From Planctomycetota bacterium (GTDB taxonomy: Bacteria; Planctomycetota; B15-G4), in contig BQJR01000002.1 in assembly GCA_021604805.1 (NCBI GenBank), positions 394,665 through 458,664 on the forward strand: a stretch of 64,000 nt of DNA, given 5' to 3'. This document shows, one piece after another, positions 1 to 8,796 of this stretch. A model generated the notes under the pieces. The model did no database searches. It was not told where the DNA came from and saw only the letters and a list, made by a program, of their open reading frames with translations. Position 1 is the stretch's first letter, and the number at the start of each line of letters is the position of its first letter. The translations under genes were made by a program, and so were the position numbers.

Positions 1-758
1 CCCGACGCACCCTGCGCGCCCGGTTCCATGATCAGGGCGGCGAACTCGTCGCCCCGTTCGGCGAGCAGCGTGTCGAGCGCGGCGAGGCAACGCGGCATGT
101 CGGCGGCGCGCAACGCGGCGCTGTGTCCGGCCGGCACGTTCACTTGCTCGGTGTGGAACAACAGCGGGCTGAAGATCTCGTGGAAGAGGTCGATGCCGCC
201 CACCGACACCGCGCCGAGCGTGTCGCCGTGGTACGCGTTCTGCATGCACAGGAAGCGCGTGCGTTGCGTGCCCTTCGGGTCGGCCTGACGCCGCGCTTGG
301 AAGGCCATCTTGACCGCGATCTCCACCGCACTCGAACCGCTGTCGGAGTAGAACACGCGAGACAGGCCGGTGGGCGCGACGTCGAGCAGTTGCTCCGCGA
401 GCAACACGGCGGGCTCGCCGCCGAGTCCGAGCAAGGTGCTGTGCGCCACGCGGCCGAGTTGCGCCTGCACGGCCGCGTCGATCTCGGGCACGCGATGACC
501 GTGCAACGCGCACCACAGCGAGGACACGCCGTCGAGGTAGCGGCGCCCGTCGGCGTCGATCAACTCGCAACCTTCGGCGGCCACGATCACGGGGAAGTCT
601 TCGGTGTCCCACCCGCGTTGCTGCGTGAACGGGTGCCACATCACGCGCCGGTCGAGCGCTTGGAGTTCCGCGTTGCTGCGCCCGCTGAGCGACGGCGCAG
701 CGCCTTGCGCCGGCGTGGAATGCGCGGCGGTTGCAGGTTGCGTGTGGGTGTCACTCAT
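1..758 (-). CDS. bioA: Adenosylmethionine-8-amino-7-oxononanoate aminotransferase, 3' part outside the window
   Basis: PLP-dependent aminotransferase that converts 7-keto-8-aminopelargonate (KAPA) to diaminopelargonate with S-adenosylmethionine as amino donor, the third enzyme of biotin assembly. The visible N-terminal 252 codons show the family's HPFTQ motif, the substrate-site segment YLDGVSSLWCALHGH, and the PLP-phosphate segment SGSSAVEIAVKMAFQ. The reading runs off the left edge after a conserved MEPGAQGASG stretch, so the catalytic lysine is not visible. The ATG at 758 overlaps the stop of bioF (ATGA), indicating translational coupling. It is the last visible gene of the bioB-bioF-bioA operon. 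Family assignment is firm; only completeness is unknown. Confidence 0.93.
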   Translation of the reverse strand, partial: MSDTHTQPATAAHSTPAQGAAPSLSGRSNAELQALDRRVMWHPFTQQRGWDTEDFPVIVAAEGCELIDADGRRYLDGVSSLWCALHGHRVPEIDAAVQAQLGRVAHSTLLGLGGEPAVLLAEQLLDVAPTGLSRVFYSDSGSSAVEIAVKMAFQARRQADPKGTQRTRFLCMQNAYHGDTLGAVSVGGIDLFHEIFSPLLFHTEQVNVPAGHSAALRAADMPRCLAALDTLLAERGDEFAALIMEPGAQGAS

Positions 759-2038
759 GCGGGTGTCTCCGCAGATTCGGGATGCGCGGCGAGCGTTTCG
801 GCCAGCGCGTTGGCAAGCTGCGTGAGCTGCGCGGGTTCGTGATCGGCGCTCACGCTGATGCGCAAGCGGCACGAGCCCTCGGGCACGGTCGGCGGGCGCA
901 CGGCCGGCACGAACAGGCCGCGTTCGAGCAGCGCGGCCGAGACGTCGAGCGCGCGGGCGGCGGCGCCCAGAACCACGGGAATCACAGGCGCTTCGGGCAA
1001 GCGACTCGCCGGCACGGGGACGCCACGTTCGGCGAGCGCGTCGCGCAAGGCCCGCGCATTCGACTGCGCGCGTTCGACGCGCCACGTCTCGCTGCGCAGC
1101 ACGCGCAAGCCGGCGCGCGCCGCCGCGATCACTGACGGCGGCAGCGCACAGGTGAACACGAACGTGCGCGCGGTCTGCAGCATGAGTTCGCGCACGGGCG
1201 TGTCTAGCAACGCGAAGCCGCCGTAGCTGCCGAGCGCCTTGCCGAGATTGCCGACTTGCGCGGCGACGGCGACCTGGGTCGGTGTGTCGGTTGCGCTCGG
1301 CGCCGCGACAGCTGCCGCGGCGGACACGTTGTTCGCGCTCGTGCCGACGCCCGCCGCCGCGCAGGCGCCGCGACCGCCGGGGCCGAGCACGCCGAGGCCG
1401 TGTGCGTCGTCCACGAGCAAGAGCGCGCCGGCCGACTCGCAGAGCGGCGCGATGCGCGCGAGATCCGCGCCGTCGCCATCCATGGAGTAGAGGCCTTCGA
1501 CGCACACGAGCGTGCGGCGGAAGTTCGATGCGTCGCGCAAGGCGCCTTCGAGCGCGCCGACATCGTCGTGCGGGAGCACGCGCACTTCGGCGCGCGAGAG
1601 GCGGCAGCCGTCGACCGTGCTGGCGTGACTCAATCGGTCGGAGAGGATCAAGTCGCCGGGCCCGGCGAGCGCGCTGATCAGGCCTACGTTCGCGTGGTAA
1701 CCCGACGCGAACACGAGCGCCGAGGGCGCACCGAAGGTCTCGGCGAGTTCATGTTCGAGCGCTTCGACGCTGTCGTCGTGGCCGGCGAGCAGGCGCGCGG
1801 AACCTGAACCGGCGCCGAGTTCATGCGCAGCGCGCGCGGCCGCGTCGCTCAACTCGGGATGACGCGCCAAGCCGAGGTAGTCGCAACTCGCGAAGGACAC
1901 GACCTCGCGTTCGCCGACGCGCACGCGACAGCCGTCGAGCCGCGCGACCGAGCGCAGGCGACGTTCGAGCCCGGCGCGCTCCAAGGCGGCGAGGTCGGCC
2001 AGGGCCTGACTCGTCGCGGCGCTGCACGCGCCGCTCAC
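755..2038 (-). CDS. bioF: 8-amino-7-oxononanoate synthase
   Basis: PLP enzyme condensing pimeloyl-ACP (or pimeloyl-CoA) with L-alanine to give KAPA. The 427-residue protein has the alpha-oxoamine synthase signatures: SFASCDYLGLARHPE near residue 48, the glycine-rich GSGSARLLAGH at 77, DDAHGLGVLGPGGRG at 210, and the PLP lysine in GNLGKALGSYGG (K267). Between G224 and the lysine motif lies an Ala/Ser/Thr-rich stretch (about 226-262) roughly 20 residues longer than in E. coli BioF; it looks like a surface-loop insertion. The start is GTG, 3 bases after the bioB stop, and the gene overlaps bioA by 4 bases. Confidence 0.95.
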   Translation of the reverse strand: MSGACSAATSQALADLAALERAGLERRLRSVARLDGCRVRVGEREVVSFASCDYLGLARHPELSDAAARAAHELGAGSGSARLLAGHDDSVEALEHELAETFGAPSALVFASGYHANVGLISALAGPGDLILSDRLSHASTVDGCRLSRAEVRVLPHDDVGALEGALRDASNFRRTLVCVEGLYSMDGDGADLARIAPLCESAGALLLVDDAHGLGVLGPGGRGACAAAGVGTSANNVSAAAAVAAPSATDTPTQVAVAAQVGNLGKALGSYGGFALLDTPVRELMLQTARTFVFTCALPPSVIAAARAGLRVLRSETWRVERAQSNARALRDALAERGVPVPASRLPEAPVIPVVLGAAARALDVSAALLERGLFVPAVRPPTVPEGSCRLRISVSADHEPAQLTQLANALAETLAAHPESAETPA

Positions 2039-2041
2039 GAC

Positions 2042-3244
2042 TCAGACCTCCCCGGCCAGCGCCGGCGCGTCGCTGTCGGCGGCGCCCGCGGAGTCGCTGG
2101 CGGCCTGCGAAGCGTTGCTCGCGCCGTCGTCGGCAGCTTTCGCCGCGGCCGCGCTCGCAACCGCAGCGTTCGCAGCATGTCCCGCAGCAGGCCCGACCGG
2201 CTGCGACGCCGGGCGCGGCGTGAGCGGCAACGGCTTGCCCGTCGCCGCGGCCGTGGCCACGCGCGGTTCGAGTTCGAAGCCGGCGATCACGGCGAGGTCG
2301 TCTTCCGGGGTGGCGCCGCCGGTCGTGAGGTAGTTGCCGACCATCGTGGCCGACGCGCCCGCCAAGTACATCAGCGGCGCGAGGTCGCCGAGCACGACTT
2401 CGCGCCCGCCCGCCACCATGATGTGGTGCTTGGGCAGCATGAAGCGGAACACCGCGATGCCCACGAGCGCTTCGAGCGGCGAGAGCTTGCCGTGCTCCGT
2501 GGCCATCGGCGTGCCGTCGATCGGGTTGAGGAAGTTGAGCGGCACGAGGTCGGGGTCGAGCTCGCGCAACTCGGCGGCGAGCTCCACGCGCTGACGCGCC
2601 GTCTCGCCCATGCCGAGGATGCCGCCGCTGCACAAGTTCATGCCGGCGTCGCGCACGTGGCGCAGTGTGCTGAGCCGGTCGTCGAAACTGTGCGTGTCGA
2701 CCACGGTTTCGAAGTGGCTGCGCGCCGTCTCGAGGTTGTGGTTGTAGGTGTGCAGGCCGGCTTGCTTGAGACGTCGCGCGACCTCCGGGTCGCTGATCAG
2801 GCCGAGTGAGGCGTCGGGATGCACGTCGCCTTCGGCAGCGACTTCCTCGATCAGGTTGCAGACCTTGTCGAGCTCGGGGCCTTGCTTGAGTCCGCGCCAA
2901 GCGGCGACCAAGCCCAGTGCCTCGGCGCCGTTCTGCTTGGCTTCCTTCGCGGCCTTCTTCACCTGTTCGGCGTCGAGCAACTCGTACTCGTCGACACCGG
3001 TTTCGAAGCGCGACGACTGCGCGCAGAAGCCGCAGTCTTCCGAGCAGCGCCCGCTCTTGGCGTTCACGATGGAGCACAAGTGCACCTCGTTGCCCACGTA
3101 CTGGCGACGAATGCGGTCGGCGCCCGCGAGCAAGTCCATGAGCGTGTCGCGCGTGGTGCCTTCGATCAGGCGCGCGCCCTCATCCACGGACAGCTCGCCG
3201 CCGGCGAGCACCTTGTCGGTCATCTCGGAGATGAAGCGGCGCAT
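2042..3244 (-). CDS. bioB: Biotin synthase (radical SAM) with altered auxiliary-cluster ligands
   Basis: Radical SAM enzyme inserting sulfur into dethiobiotin. The CxxxCxxC motif that binds the [4Fe-4S] cluster is C67/C71/C74. YNHNLET (167-173) and the CSGGILGMGE segment with C205 are conserved, and R281 sits where E. coli has R260. By my alignment to E. coli BioB, the positions of C97 and C128, which hold the sacrificial [2Fe-2S] cluster, are G111 and D144 here, so two of three cysteine ligands are absent. A roughly 70-residue Ala-rich tail follows residue 330 and makes the protein longer (400 residues) than the usual 320-350. First gene of the bio operon; GAGGA precedes the ATG by about 10 bases. 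Confidence 0.94.
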   Translation of the reverse strand: MRRFISEMTDKVLAGGELSVDEGARLIEGTTRDTLMDLLAGADRIRRQYVGNEVHLCSIVNAKSGRCSEDCGFCAQSSRFETGVDEYELLDAEQVKKAAKEAKQNGAEALGLVAAWRGLKQGPELDKVCNLIEEVAAEGDVHPDASLGLISDPEVARRLKQAGLHTYNHNLETARSHFETVVDTHSFDDRLSTLRHVRDAGMNLCSGGILGMGETARQRVELAAELRELDPDLVPLNFLNPIDGTPMATEHGKLSPLEALVGIAVFRFMLPKHHIMVAGGREVVLGDLAPLMYLAGASATMVGNYLTTGGATPEDDLAVIAGFELEPRVATAAATGKPLPLTPRPASQPVGPAAGHAANAAVASAAAAKAADDGASNASQAASDSAGAADSDAPALAGEV

Positions 3245-3283
3245 GCTGAGAGTCCTCGCGGCGGGCGGTCGGGAAAGGCGGAG

Positions 3284-3313
3284 ATTCTACCGCGCGCGCC
3301 GCCGGCGCCCCAA
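3284..3313 (-). promoter_or_regulatory. Probable sigma-70-type promoter of the bioB-bioF-bioA operon
   Basis: On the minus strand TTGGGG is followed after 18 bases by TAGAAT, a 5/6 match to the -10 consensus. The predicted start lies roughly 35 bases before the bioB ATG and after the korB stop, so the bio genes can be transcribed separately from korAB. The spacer is a GC-rich run. I saw no BirA-type operator. Confidence 0.45.
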
Positions 3314-3419
3314 CTGGAGCGCGCACGTTCAGCGACATGTGCGCCCGTGAAACGCGCAGCTGCCCGTCGCGCAAGCTGCTGCGGCGGGCCCAACCGAGCT
3401 CACGAGAGCCGAAGCGCGC

Positions 3420-4457
3420 TCAGCGGTACTCGTTCAGCAGCGCCTCGAAATCGCTCTTCGGCGGACGGCAGTCGCTCTCGTCCATCCGGGTGAGGGGCTT
3501 GTCGGGCAGGCTCACGATGTCGTGCAGCGGCTTGCTGTCCTTGTTGTAGTAGATCAAGCCGGTGTAGACGTGGCCCGCGTCGAGGCGATCCTTCTCGAGG
3601 ATGCGGCGCGCGGCGCCGATGTCCCTCGGGTCGTGATCGTTGTCGTTGAGCGCGTGCAGCACGATGTGCGAGCCGTCGGGCATGTCGACCTCGGTGACGT
3701 CGCCCGGTTCCTGCTCGACCGTTTTTGCGTCGTACTCCGCCACGAAGCCGACCTCGTGGAGCTGGATGTTGTGCTCGCGCAACCAGGCGAAACCCTTGGT
3801 GCTGTCGGGCAGGTTGTTGAACGTGACGCAAGGCGAGATGCAGTCGATGAAGGCCATGCCGTTGTGGTTGATGGCCGCGCGCAGCAGGTTGACCATCTGC
3901 TTGGTGTCGCCGCTGTAGGAGCGCGCCACGAAGCCGCAGCCCATCTCGAGCGCGAGGTTGCACAAGTCGATGTCGGCGTAGTCGTTGATCTCGCCGCCCT
4001 TCTTCTTGCTGCCCTTCTCGCTCGTGGCGGAGAACTGCCCCTTGGTGAGGCCGTACACGCCGTTGTTCTCGACCACGTAGACCATGTTCGTGTTGCGACG
4101 CATGGCGTGGCAGAACTGCCCCATGCCGATGCTGGCCGTGTCGCCGTCGCCCGAGACACCGATGGTCATCAGGTGACGGTTGGCCATGTTCGCGCCGGTG
4201 GCCACTGACGGCATGCGCCCGTGCACCGAGTTGATGCCGTAGCCCTTGTTGATGAAGTACGCGGGCGTCTTGGACGAACAACCGATGCCCGAGGTCTTCA
4301 CCACGTTGTAGGGATCGACTCCCGACTCGTAGGAGGCCTGGATGATCGTGCGCGTGATCTGGTCGTGACCACAGCCGATGCAGAGCGTGGACTTCTCACC
4401 TGCGTAGTCGGCTTTGACGTGGCCGCTGCGGTTGGTGTCTTTGGTGGCTTCAGACAT
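3420..4457 (-). CDS. korB: 2-oxoacid:ferredoxin oxidoreductase, beta subunit (2-oxoglutarate type likely)
   Basis: Thiamine-diphosphate subunit of a 2-oxoacid:ferredoxin oxidoreductase, which oxidatively decarboxylates a 2-oxoacid plus CoA and reduces ferredoxin. The 345 residues hold CIGCGHDQI near residue 26 and the TPP/Mg motif GDGDTASIG...NN (about 100-132); conserved cysteines CIGC and GIGC fit the [4Fe-4S] site of beta subunits. The companion alpha subunit is a fused gamma-alpha chain, the two-subunit arrangement usual for 2-oxoglutarate enzymes, so KorB is more likely than a pyruvate enzyme, but substrate is inferred. The start overlaps the end of korA by 8 bases. Confidence 0.9.
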   Translation of the reverse strand: MSEATKDTNRSGHVKADYAGEKSTLCIGCGHDQITRTIIQASYESGVDPYNVVKTSGIGCSSKTPAYFINKGYGINSVHGRMPSVATGANMANRHLMTIGVSGDGDTASIGMGQFCHAMRRNTNMVYVVENNGVYGLTKGQFSATSEKGSKKKGGEINDYADIDLCNLALEMGCGFVARSYSGDTKQMVNLLRAAINHNGMAFIDCISPCVTFNNLPDSTKGFAWLREHNIQLHEVGFVAEYDAKTVEQEPGDVTEVDMPDGSHIVLHALNDNDHDPRDIGAARRILEKDRLDAGHVYTGLIYYNKDSKPLHDIVSLPDKPLTRMDESDCRPPKSDFEALLNEYR

Positions 4458-6270
4458 GTGCGGGTTTCCGTGCGGCCTCGCGCACGGCCTCGACGATGGG
4501 CGCGGCTGCCATGGGCATGCCGGCGTAGTAGTTGAGCTTGCGAATCTTGCCGGCGGAGCCGGGCACCTTCAGGCGCAGGATGTCGGCCATCTGACCGTCG
4601 CGGTTCTGTTCGGCCACGAAGACCACCTTGCACGAGTCGACGAAGTCCACGACCTCGTCGTGCAGCGGCAGCGCGCGCACACGCATCTCGTGCACCTTCA
4701 CGCCCTCGGCCTCGAGCAGGTCGATGGCTTCCTCGGCCGGGTAACGCGTGGAGCCCCAGTAGAGCAGGCCGATCTCGGAATCCTTGTGACCGCCTTCGAT
4801 GGGCTTGGGCAGGTCGCGCGTGGAGTCTTCGATCTTGCGCTTGATGCGGTCGAGCACTTCCTTGTACTCGTCGGAGTCCTCGGTGTAGCTGGCGCGCGTG
4901 GTGTGACCGGAGCCGCGCGTGAAGTACGGCGCGGAGGGGTGCGCGGTGCCGGGCAAGGTGCGGTGCGGCACGCCGTCGTTGTCGGGGTCGCCGTAACGCT
5001 CGTACTTGCCGCCCGACTCTTCGAGCGCCTTGAGCTGCTCCTTGTCGAGCAACTTGCCGCGGTTGAACTCGCCCGTGGGGTACTCGAGCGTGTCGCTCAC
5101 CCAGAGGTTCATGCCCATGTCGAGATCGGTGAGCACGAACACCGGAGTTTGGTACTTCTCGGCGATGTCGAAGGACTGCTGGCTGATCTCGTAGAGCTCC
5201 TCGGGGCCGGCGGGCAGCAGCACGATGTGCTCGGTGTCGCCGTGCGAGAGGAAGCGGCACAGCGAGAGGTCACTCTGCTGCGTGCGCGTGGGCATGCCGG
5301 TCGACGGCCCCACGCGTTGCACGTCGAAGACCACGGCCGGGATCTCGGCGTAGTAACCGAAGCCCGCGAACTCGGACATCAGCGAGATGCCCGGGCCTGC
5401 GGTCGACGTCATGGAGCGCGCGCCCGCCCAGCCGGCGCCGAGCACCAAGCCGAGGCTGGCGAGCTCGTCTTCGGCTTGCAGCGCGGCGAAGCGTTGCTCG
5501 CCCGATTCCGGATCGGTGCGGAAGCGCTTGGCGAAGGAGATGAACTCTTCGCACAGGCTCGAGCTCGGCGTGATCGGGTACCAACCCACGAAGGTGCAAC
5601 CGGCCATCAAGCAGCCGAGCGCCGCGGCGGTGTTGCCCTCGATCATCATCTTGTTGTCGGTGAGCTTGCGCGTCTCGACGCGGAACTGGCAGTCGTCGGC
5701 ACTGAAGTTCTCGCGCGCGTAGGCGAGCCCCGCATCGACCACGTCTTGGTTCAGCTTGACAACCTTCTGCTTGCCCGAGAACTGATCGGCGACCACGTCC
5801 ATCAACACTTGGTGATCGAGGTCGAGCAAGTGCGCCGCCACGCCCACGTAGATCATGTTGGCGAGCAGCTTGCGCAGGCGCGCGTCGGGCGCGAAGTCCT
5901 TCGCGAGCTTGGCCATCGGCACGGCGAAGGTCTTGATGTCGGTGCGACCGTGCGACTTCGCTTGCGGCAGCGCGTCGTCGATGATCAGCACGCCGCCCTT
6001 CTCGACGCAGGCCACATCCTTTTCGGCGGTGGCCTTGTTGAGCGCGATGACGACATCGTTGGTGCCGCTGCGTGCTTGGTAACCCTTCTCCGTGACGCGG
6101 ATCAGGAACCACGTGGGCAGCCCCTGAATGTTGCTCGGGAAGAGGTTCTTGGGCGACACCGGGACGCCCATGCGGAAGATCGTCTTGGCCAGGATGGTGT
6201 TCGAGGAGGCACTCCCCGAACCGTTCATCGTGGCCACGTTGATGGTGAAGTCGTTGATGACGGTGGTCAT
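4450..6270 (-). CDS. korA: 2-oxoacid:ferredoxin oxidoreductase, fused gamma-alpha subunit
   Basis: Larger partner of the KorAB oxidoreductase. Residues 1-195 form the gamma domain (NGSGSASSNTILAKTIFRMG, then LIDDALPQ-like segments). From about 210 the alpha (pyrimidine-binding) domain starts with AALGCLMAGCTFVGWYPITP and continues through the TAGPGISLMSEFAGFGYYAE region to the C-terminal transketolase-like domain. The length of 606 residues is normal for the fused chain. korA precedes korB in one transcription unit. About 90 bases upstream the minus strand carries TTGTTAAACT, a possible -10, with CCGACA upstream as a weak -35. Confidence 0.9.
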   Translation of the reverse strand: MTTVINDFTINVATMNGSGSASSNTILAKTIFRMGVPVSPKNLFPSNIQGLPTWFLIRVTEKGYQARSGTNDVVIALNKATAEKDVACVEKGGVLIIDDALPQAKSHGRTDIKTFAVPMAKLAKDFAPDARLRKLLANMIYVGVAAHLLDLDHQVLMDVVADQFSGKQKVVKLNQDVVDAGLAYARENFSADDCQFRVETRKLTDNKMMIEGNTAAALGCLMAGCTFVGWYPITPSSSLCEEFISFAKRFRTDPESGEQRFAALQAEDELASLGLVLGAGWAGARSMTSTAGPGISLMSEFAGFGYYAEIPAVVFDVQRVGPSTGMPTRTQQSDLSLCRFLSHGDTEHIVLLPAGPEELYEISQQSFDIAEKYQTPVFVLTDLDMGMNLWVSDTLEYPTGEFNRGKLLDKEQLKALEESGGKYERYGDPDNDGVPHRTLPGTAHPSAPYFTRGSGHTTRASYTEDSDEYKEVLDRIKRKIEDSTRDLPKPIEGGHKDSEIGLLYWGSTRYPAEEAIDLLEAEGVKVHEMRVRALPLHDEVVDFVDSCKVVFVAEQNRDGQMADILRLKVPGSAGKIRKLNYYAGMPMAAAPIVEAVREAARKPAHV

Positions 6271-6516
6271 GGACTCGCCGGCTGCCGAGAAGCGCCGCGA
6301 AGATTTCGGGGGAGTGGGCTGCGCGAGTGAGCCGCGTGAGAGCGCGGGACAACGCCCTTGGTGAGCGTGACGCAGCCCCCGAGTTTAACAATCGGTGCGT
6401 GTTGTCGGCCACGGGGGAAGCGCGCGAACACCCCTGAGTCTGCGGGTTTTTTCTGCGCGACGGCCTGCGTCGGCCTGCCGGCCCCGAGGCGAGCCGGTCG
6501 CGCGGGGGCGAGGCGC

Positions 6517-6837
6517 TCAGTCGCCGGGCAGCTGGTCCATCAGCTCGCGGATCTCTTCGAAGGGTTCTTCGTGGTGCTGCGCCTCGGCCAGCTCGGCGCC
6601 GCGGTCGAGCCAGCGACGGGCCTCGTCCCAGCGGGCCAACTCCACGCAGCAGCGGCCGCGCTTGATCGCCGCCACCATCCACTCGGGATCCTTTTCCAGG
6701 CAGTCGCCGAAGGCCGCTTCGGCGCGCTCCAGCTCGCCGCCCTGATAGAGCGCCTGGGCCAGCGCGAAGCGGTGCAGCTTGTTGTCCGGGTCTTTCTCGA
6801 CGAAGGCGGCGAAGCGCGCGATCTTGTCCGTGGTCAT
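6517..6837 (-). CDS. Small cytosolic TPR protein
   Basis: A 106-residue protein without signal peptide or membrane segment. Residues 10-45 and 46-80 read as two tetratricopeptide helices pairs (NKLHRFALAQALYQGGELERAE, split here, and the PEWMVAAIKRGRCCVELARW stretch). The ATG at 6837 starts a sequence that becomes TPR-like at once, and the next upstream start would need a long low-complexity extension, so this start was preferred. It is divergent from rsmG with 51 bases between start codons. Partner and function are unknown; small TPR proteins like this are common in Planctomycetota-type genomes. Confidence 0.75.
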   Translation of the reverse strand: MTTDKIARFAAFVEKDPDNKLHRFALAQALYQGGELERAEAAFGDCLEKDPEWMVAAIKRGRCCVELARWDEARRWLDRGAELAEAQHHEEPFEEIRELMDQLPGD

Positions 6838-6888
6838 GGCTCGGTGGCTGTTGCGGGGAGGACGGGCGAGCGGCGATGGTAGCGCGCC

Positions 6889-7794
6889 ATGCCCACTCCT
6901 GACGACGCCCCGATTGACGACGGCTCTGCCGACAACGACGCGCCCTCCAGCCCCTGGGGCGCCAGCCCCCGTGGCCGCGAGGGCGCCGGTCCCGGTGGCC
7001 GCGAGGGCCCCAGCCCCGGTGGCCGCGAGGGCGCCAGCCCCGACGGCCCGGAGGGCAAGCGCGATCGCGCCCCCGTCGCTCCTGACCCGGCCTTTGCCGC
7101 CGAGGTCGAGCGCCTGATCGCGCCGCACCTGAGCGCCCTACCCGGCCTCGAAGCCGCCCCCGACGACCTCGCCACGCAACTCGGCGGTTTCTGCGCGGGC
7201 CTGCTGGCCGCCAACGCCACGATCAACCTCACGGGCCTGAAGAGCGCCGAGGACATGGCCTTCGGGCACGTCCTCGACAGCCTCATCGCGCTCCCGCTGA
7301 TCGGCGACCGCGGCACGCTGCTCGACCTCGGCTCGGGCTGCGGCGTGCCCGGCGTGCCCTTCGCGTTGGCGCAACCCGCGCGCAAAGTGCTGCTGTGCGA
7401 GTCGCGGGCGCGCAAGTCGGAGGCGCTGGCGGGGCTGGTCAGCGGCCTGGAGCTCGGGCCGCGCGTGTCGGTGCTGCACGATCGCGCCGAAACCTGGCTC
7501 GTCGAGCAGAAGGTCGACACGGTGGTGGCGCGCGCGGTGGGCCGCGTGGGCAAACTGCTCGAGTTCCTCTCGCCGGTGCGCCACGGCTTCAAGCGCCTGG
7601 TGCTGCTCAAGGGCCCGAGTGTCGACGCCGAACTCGACGAGGTCGCGGAGCAACTCCCCACGCTCGGCTTCGAACTCGAGCAACGCGTGGACGCCCAACT
7701 GCCCGAAGAACGCGGCGCCCGCGTGCTGCTCGTGTTCAAGCCGCTCAAGCGCGACCGCGACAGCCGTCGCCGGAAGTACGGCAAGCGCCGCTAG
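6889..7794 (+). CDS. rsmG: 16S rRNA (guanine-527-N7)-methyltransferase with repeat-rich N-terminal extension
   Basis: SAM-dependent methyltransferase modifying G527 of 16S rRNA. The core (about residues 65-295) has NLTGLKSAEDMAFGHVLDSL, the SAM-binding LLDLGSGCGVPGVPFAL, CESRARKSEAL and VVARAVGRVGKLLEF, all typical of RsmG/GidB. About 65 residues of Gly/Pro/Glu/Arg-rich sequence precede the core, built on an 8-residue repeat; typical family members are about 210 residues against 301 here. No in-frame ATG or GTG occurs between 6889 and the core, so the extension is probably translated. The C-terminus is basic (RRRKYGKRR). Confidence 0.93.
   Translation: MPTPDDAPIDDGSADNDAPSSPWGASPRGREGAGPGGREGPSPGGREGASPDGPEGKRDRAPVAPDPAFAAEVERLIAPHLSALPGLEAAPDDLATQLGGFCAGLLAANATINLTGLKSAEDMAFGHVLDSLIALPLIGDRGTLLDLGSGCGVPGVPFALAQPARKVLLCESRARKSEALAGLVSGLELGPRVSVLHDRAETWLVEQKVDTVVARAVGRVGKLLEFLSPVRHGFKRLVLLKGPSVDAELDEVAEQLPTLGFELEQRVDAQLPEERGARVLLVFKPLKRDRDSRRRKYGKRR
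6973..7044 (+). repeat. 24-bp tandem repeat, three units, inside rsmG
   Basis: Three consecutive 24-base units starting ggccgcgaggg, with few substitutions, followed by a decayed fourth. They encode an 8-residue unit of the form GREGxxPG in the N-terminal extension of RsmG. Units of 24 bases keep the frame, so copy-number change would alter only tail length. Confidence 0.85.
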
Positions 7795-7876
7795 GTGTCG
7801 CCGCTCGCATGCGGGACGCACGGCGGCTCAGTGGGCTCCGCCAGGGCGCTCCGATCCTGCGCGCACCCTGCTGCGC

Positions 7877-8773
7877 TCACTCCGCGCTGATCGGGCTCAC
7901 GAAGTCGTCGGGCTTCACGACCAGCAGGCCGGTTTCGATGCGGCTGCAGACCTTCTCGGCAGTGCTGCCGAGGAGCAGGCCGCCCAGGCCGTGGCGCGCC
8001 ACGGTGCCCATCACGACCACGTCGGCCGAGAGCTCCTTGGCGGCTTCGTCGATCTTCTCGCTGGCCAAGCCTTCGCTCATCCACAACTTGGGCGTGAGCT
8101 TGTACTTGGTGGCCACGGGATCCACGGCTTTGTGCAGGTCGGTCCAGCCGGCGTCGCGCACTTCCTTCTGGTAGGCCTCAAGCGTTTCCGCGTCGACACC
8201 GCGCAGGCGCATGCCGCCCTCGGCCGGGTACTCCGGCACGTGCAACACGTGCCAAGCCGCTTCGGATTCGGTGCAGATCTCAGCCGAGAGCTTCAGGATC
8301 GACGGCATCGTGGAGTGCATCGCCACCGCCGAGAGCACCACGGCGGGCTTGCCCGTGCCGGGCCGCGTGGCGACCCACACCGCGCTGGGACACTTGCGCA
8401 ACAAGGTGAGCGCCGTGCTGCCCACGAGCCCGGCGTGACGCCGGTGCGCGGCGCGCGGGCCGACCACCACGAGATCATGACCGTCGCGGGTGACCTTGCG
8501 CACGATGTCCACGAAGGGTTTGCCCGCGCTGGCATGCACCGTCACATCGAGACCCGCGAGGCGCGCGTCGGCCAAGCTTCTCAGGCGATGTTCGAGCAAC
8601 TCCAGCACAGCCGCTTCGGCATCCTGGACCACGCTCATCAAGCACAGCGTCGCGCCGCTCGCTTCTGCGATCCAGCGCGCCTGATCGAGGGCCGCTTCGA
8701 TCTCTGCGGTGTGACCCATCGCGCCAGCGGCGGCGAGGTCGAGCGGAACGAGGACACTCTTGAAGGATGTCAT
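7877..8773 (-). CDS. Universal stress protein, tandem UspA domains
   Basis: A 298-residue cytosolic protein with two UspA folds. Domain 1 (about 5-135) starts KSVLVPLDLAAAG and ends in DLVVVGPRAAHRRHAG. Domain 2 (about 145-290) ends DVVVMGTVARHGLGGLLLGSTAEKV, split here as the ATP-type G-x2-G-x9-G-S/T signature, then VVKPDDF. Only the second domain retains a good ATP-binding signature, so the protein is probably a half-active tandem Usp. It lies just downstream of a tRNA gene on the same strand. Role in stress response is known for the family; ligand is not shown. Confidence 0.85.
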   Translation of the reverse strand: MTSFKSVLVPLDLAAAGAMGHTAEIEAALDQARWIAEASGATLCLMSVVQDAEAAVLELLEHRLRSLADARLAGLDVTVHASAGKPFVDIVRKVTRDGHDLVVVGPRAAHRRHAGLVGSTALTLLRKCPSAVWVATRPGTGKPAVVLSAVAMHSTMPSILKLSAEICTESEAAWHVLHVPEYPAEGGMRLRGVDAETLEAYQKEVRDAGWTDLHKAVDPVATKYKLTPKLWMSEGLASEKIDEAAKELSADVVVMGTVARHGLGGLLLGSTAEKVCSRIETGLLVVKPDDFVSPISAE

Positions 8774-8796
8774 CGGACGTCACCTTGAGGAGGTGA

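Noticed and set aside
6420..6470. T6 run after a GC-rich segment as a plus-strand terminator
   Set aside because: No plus-strand gene ends upstream and the possible stem is only 3-4 bp.
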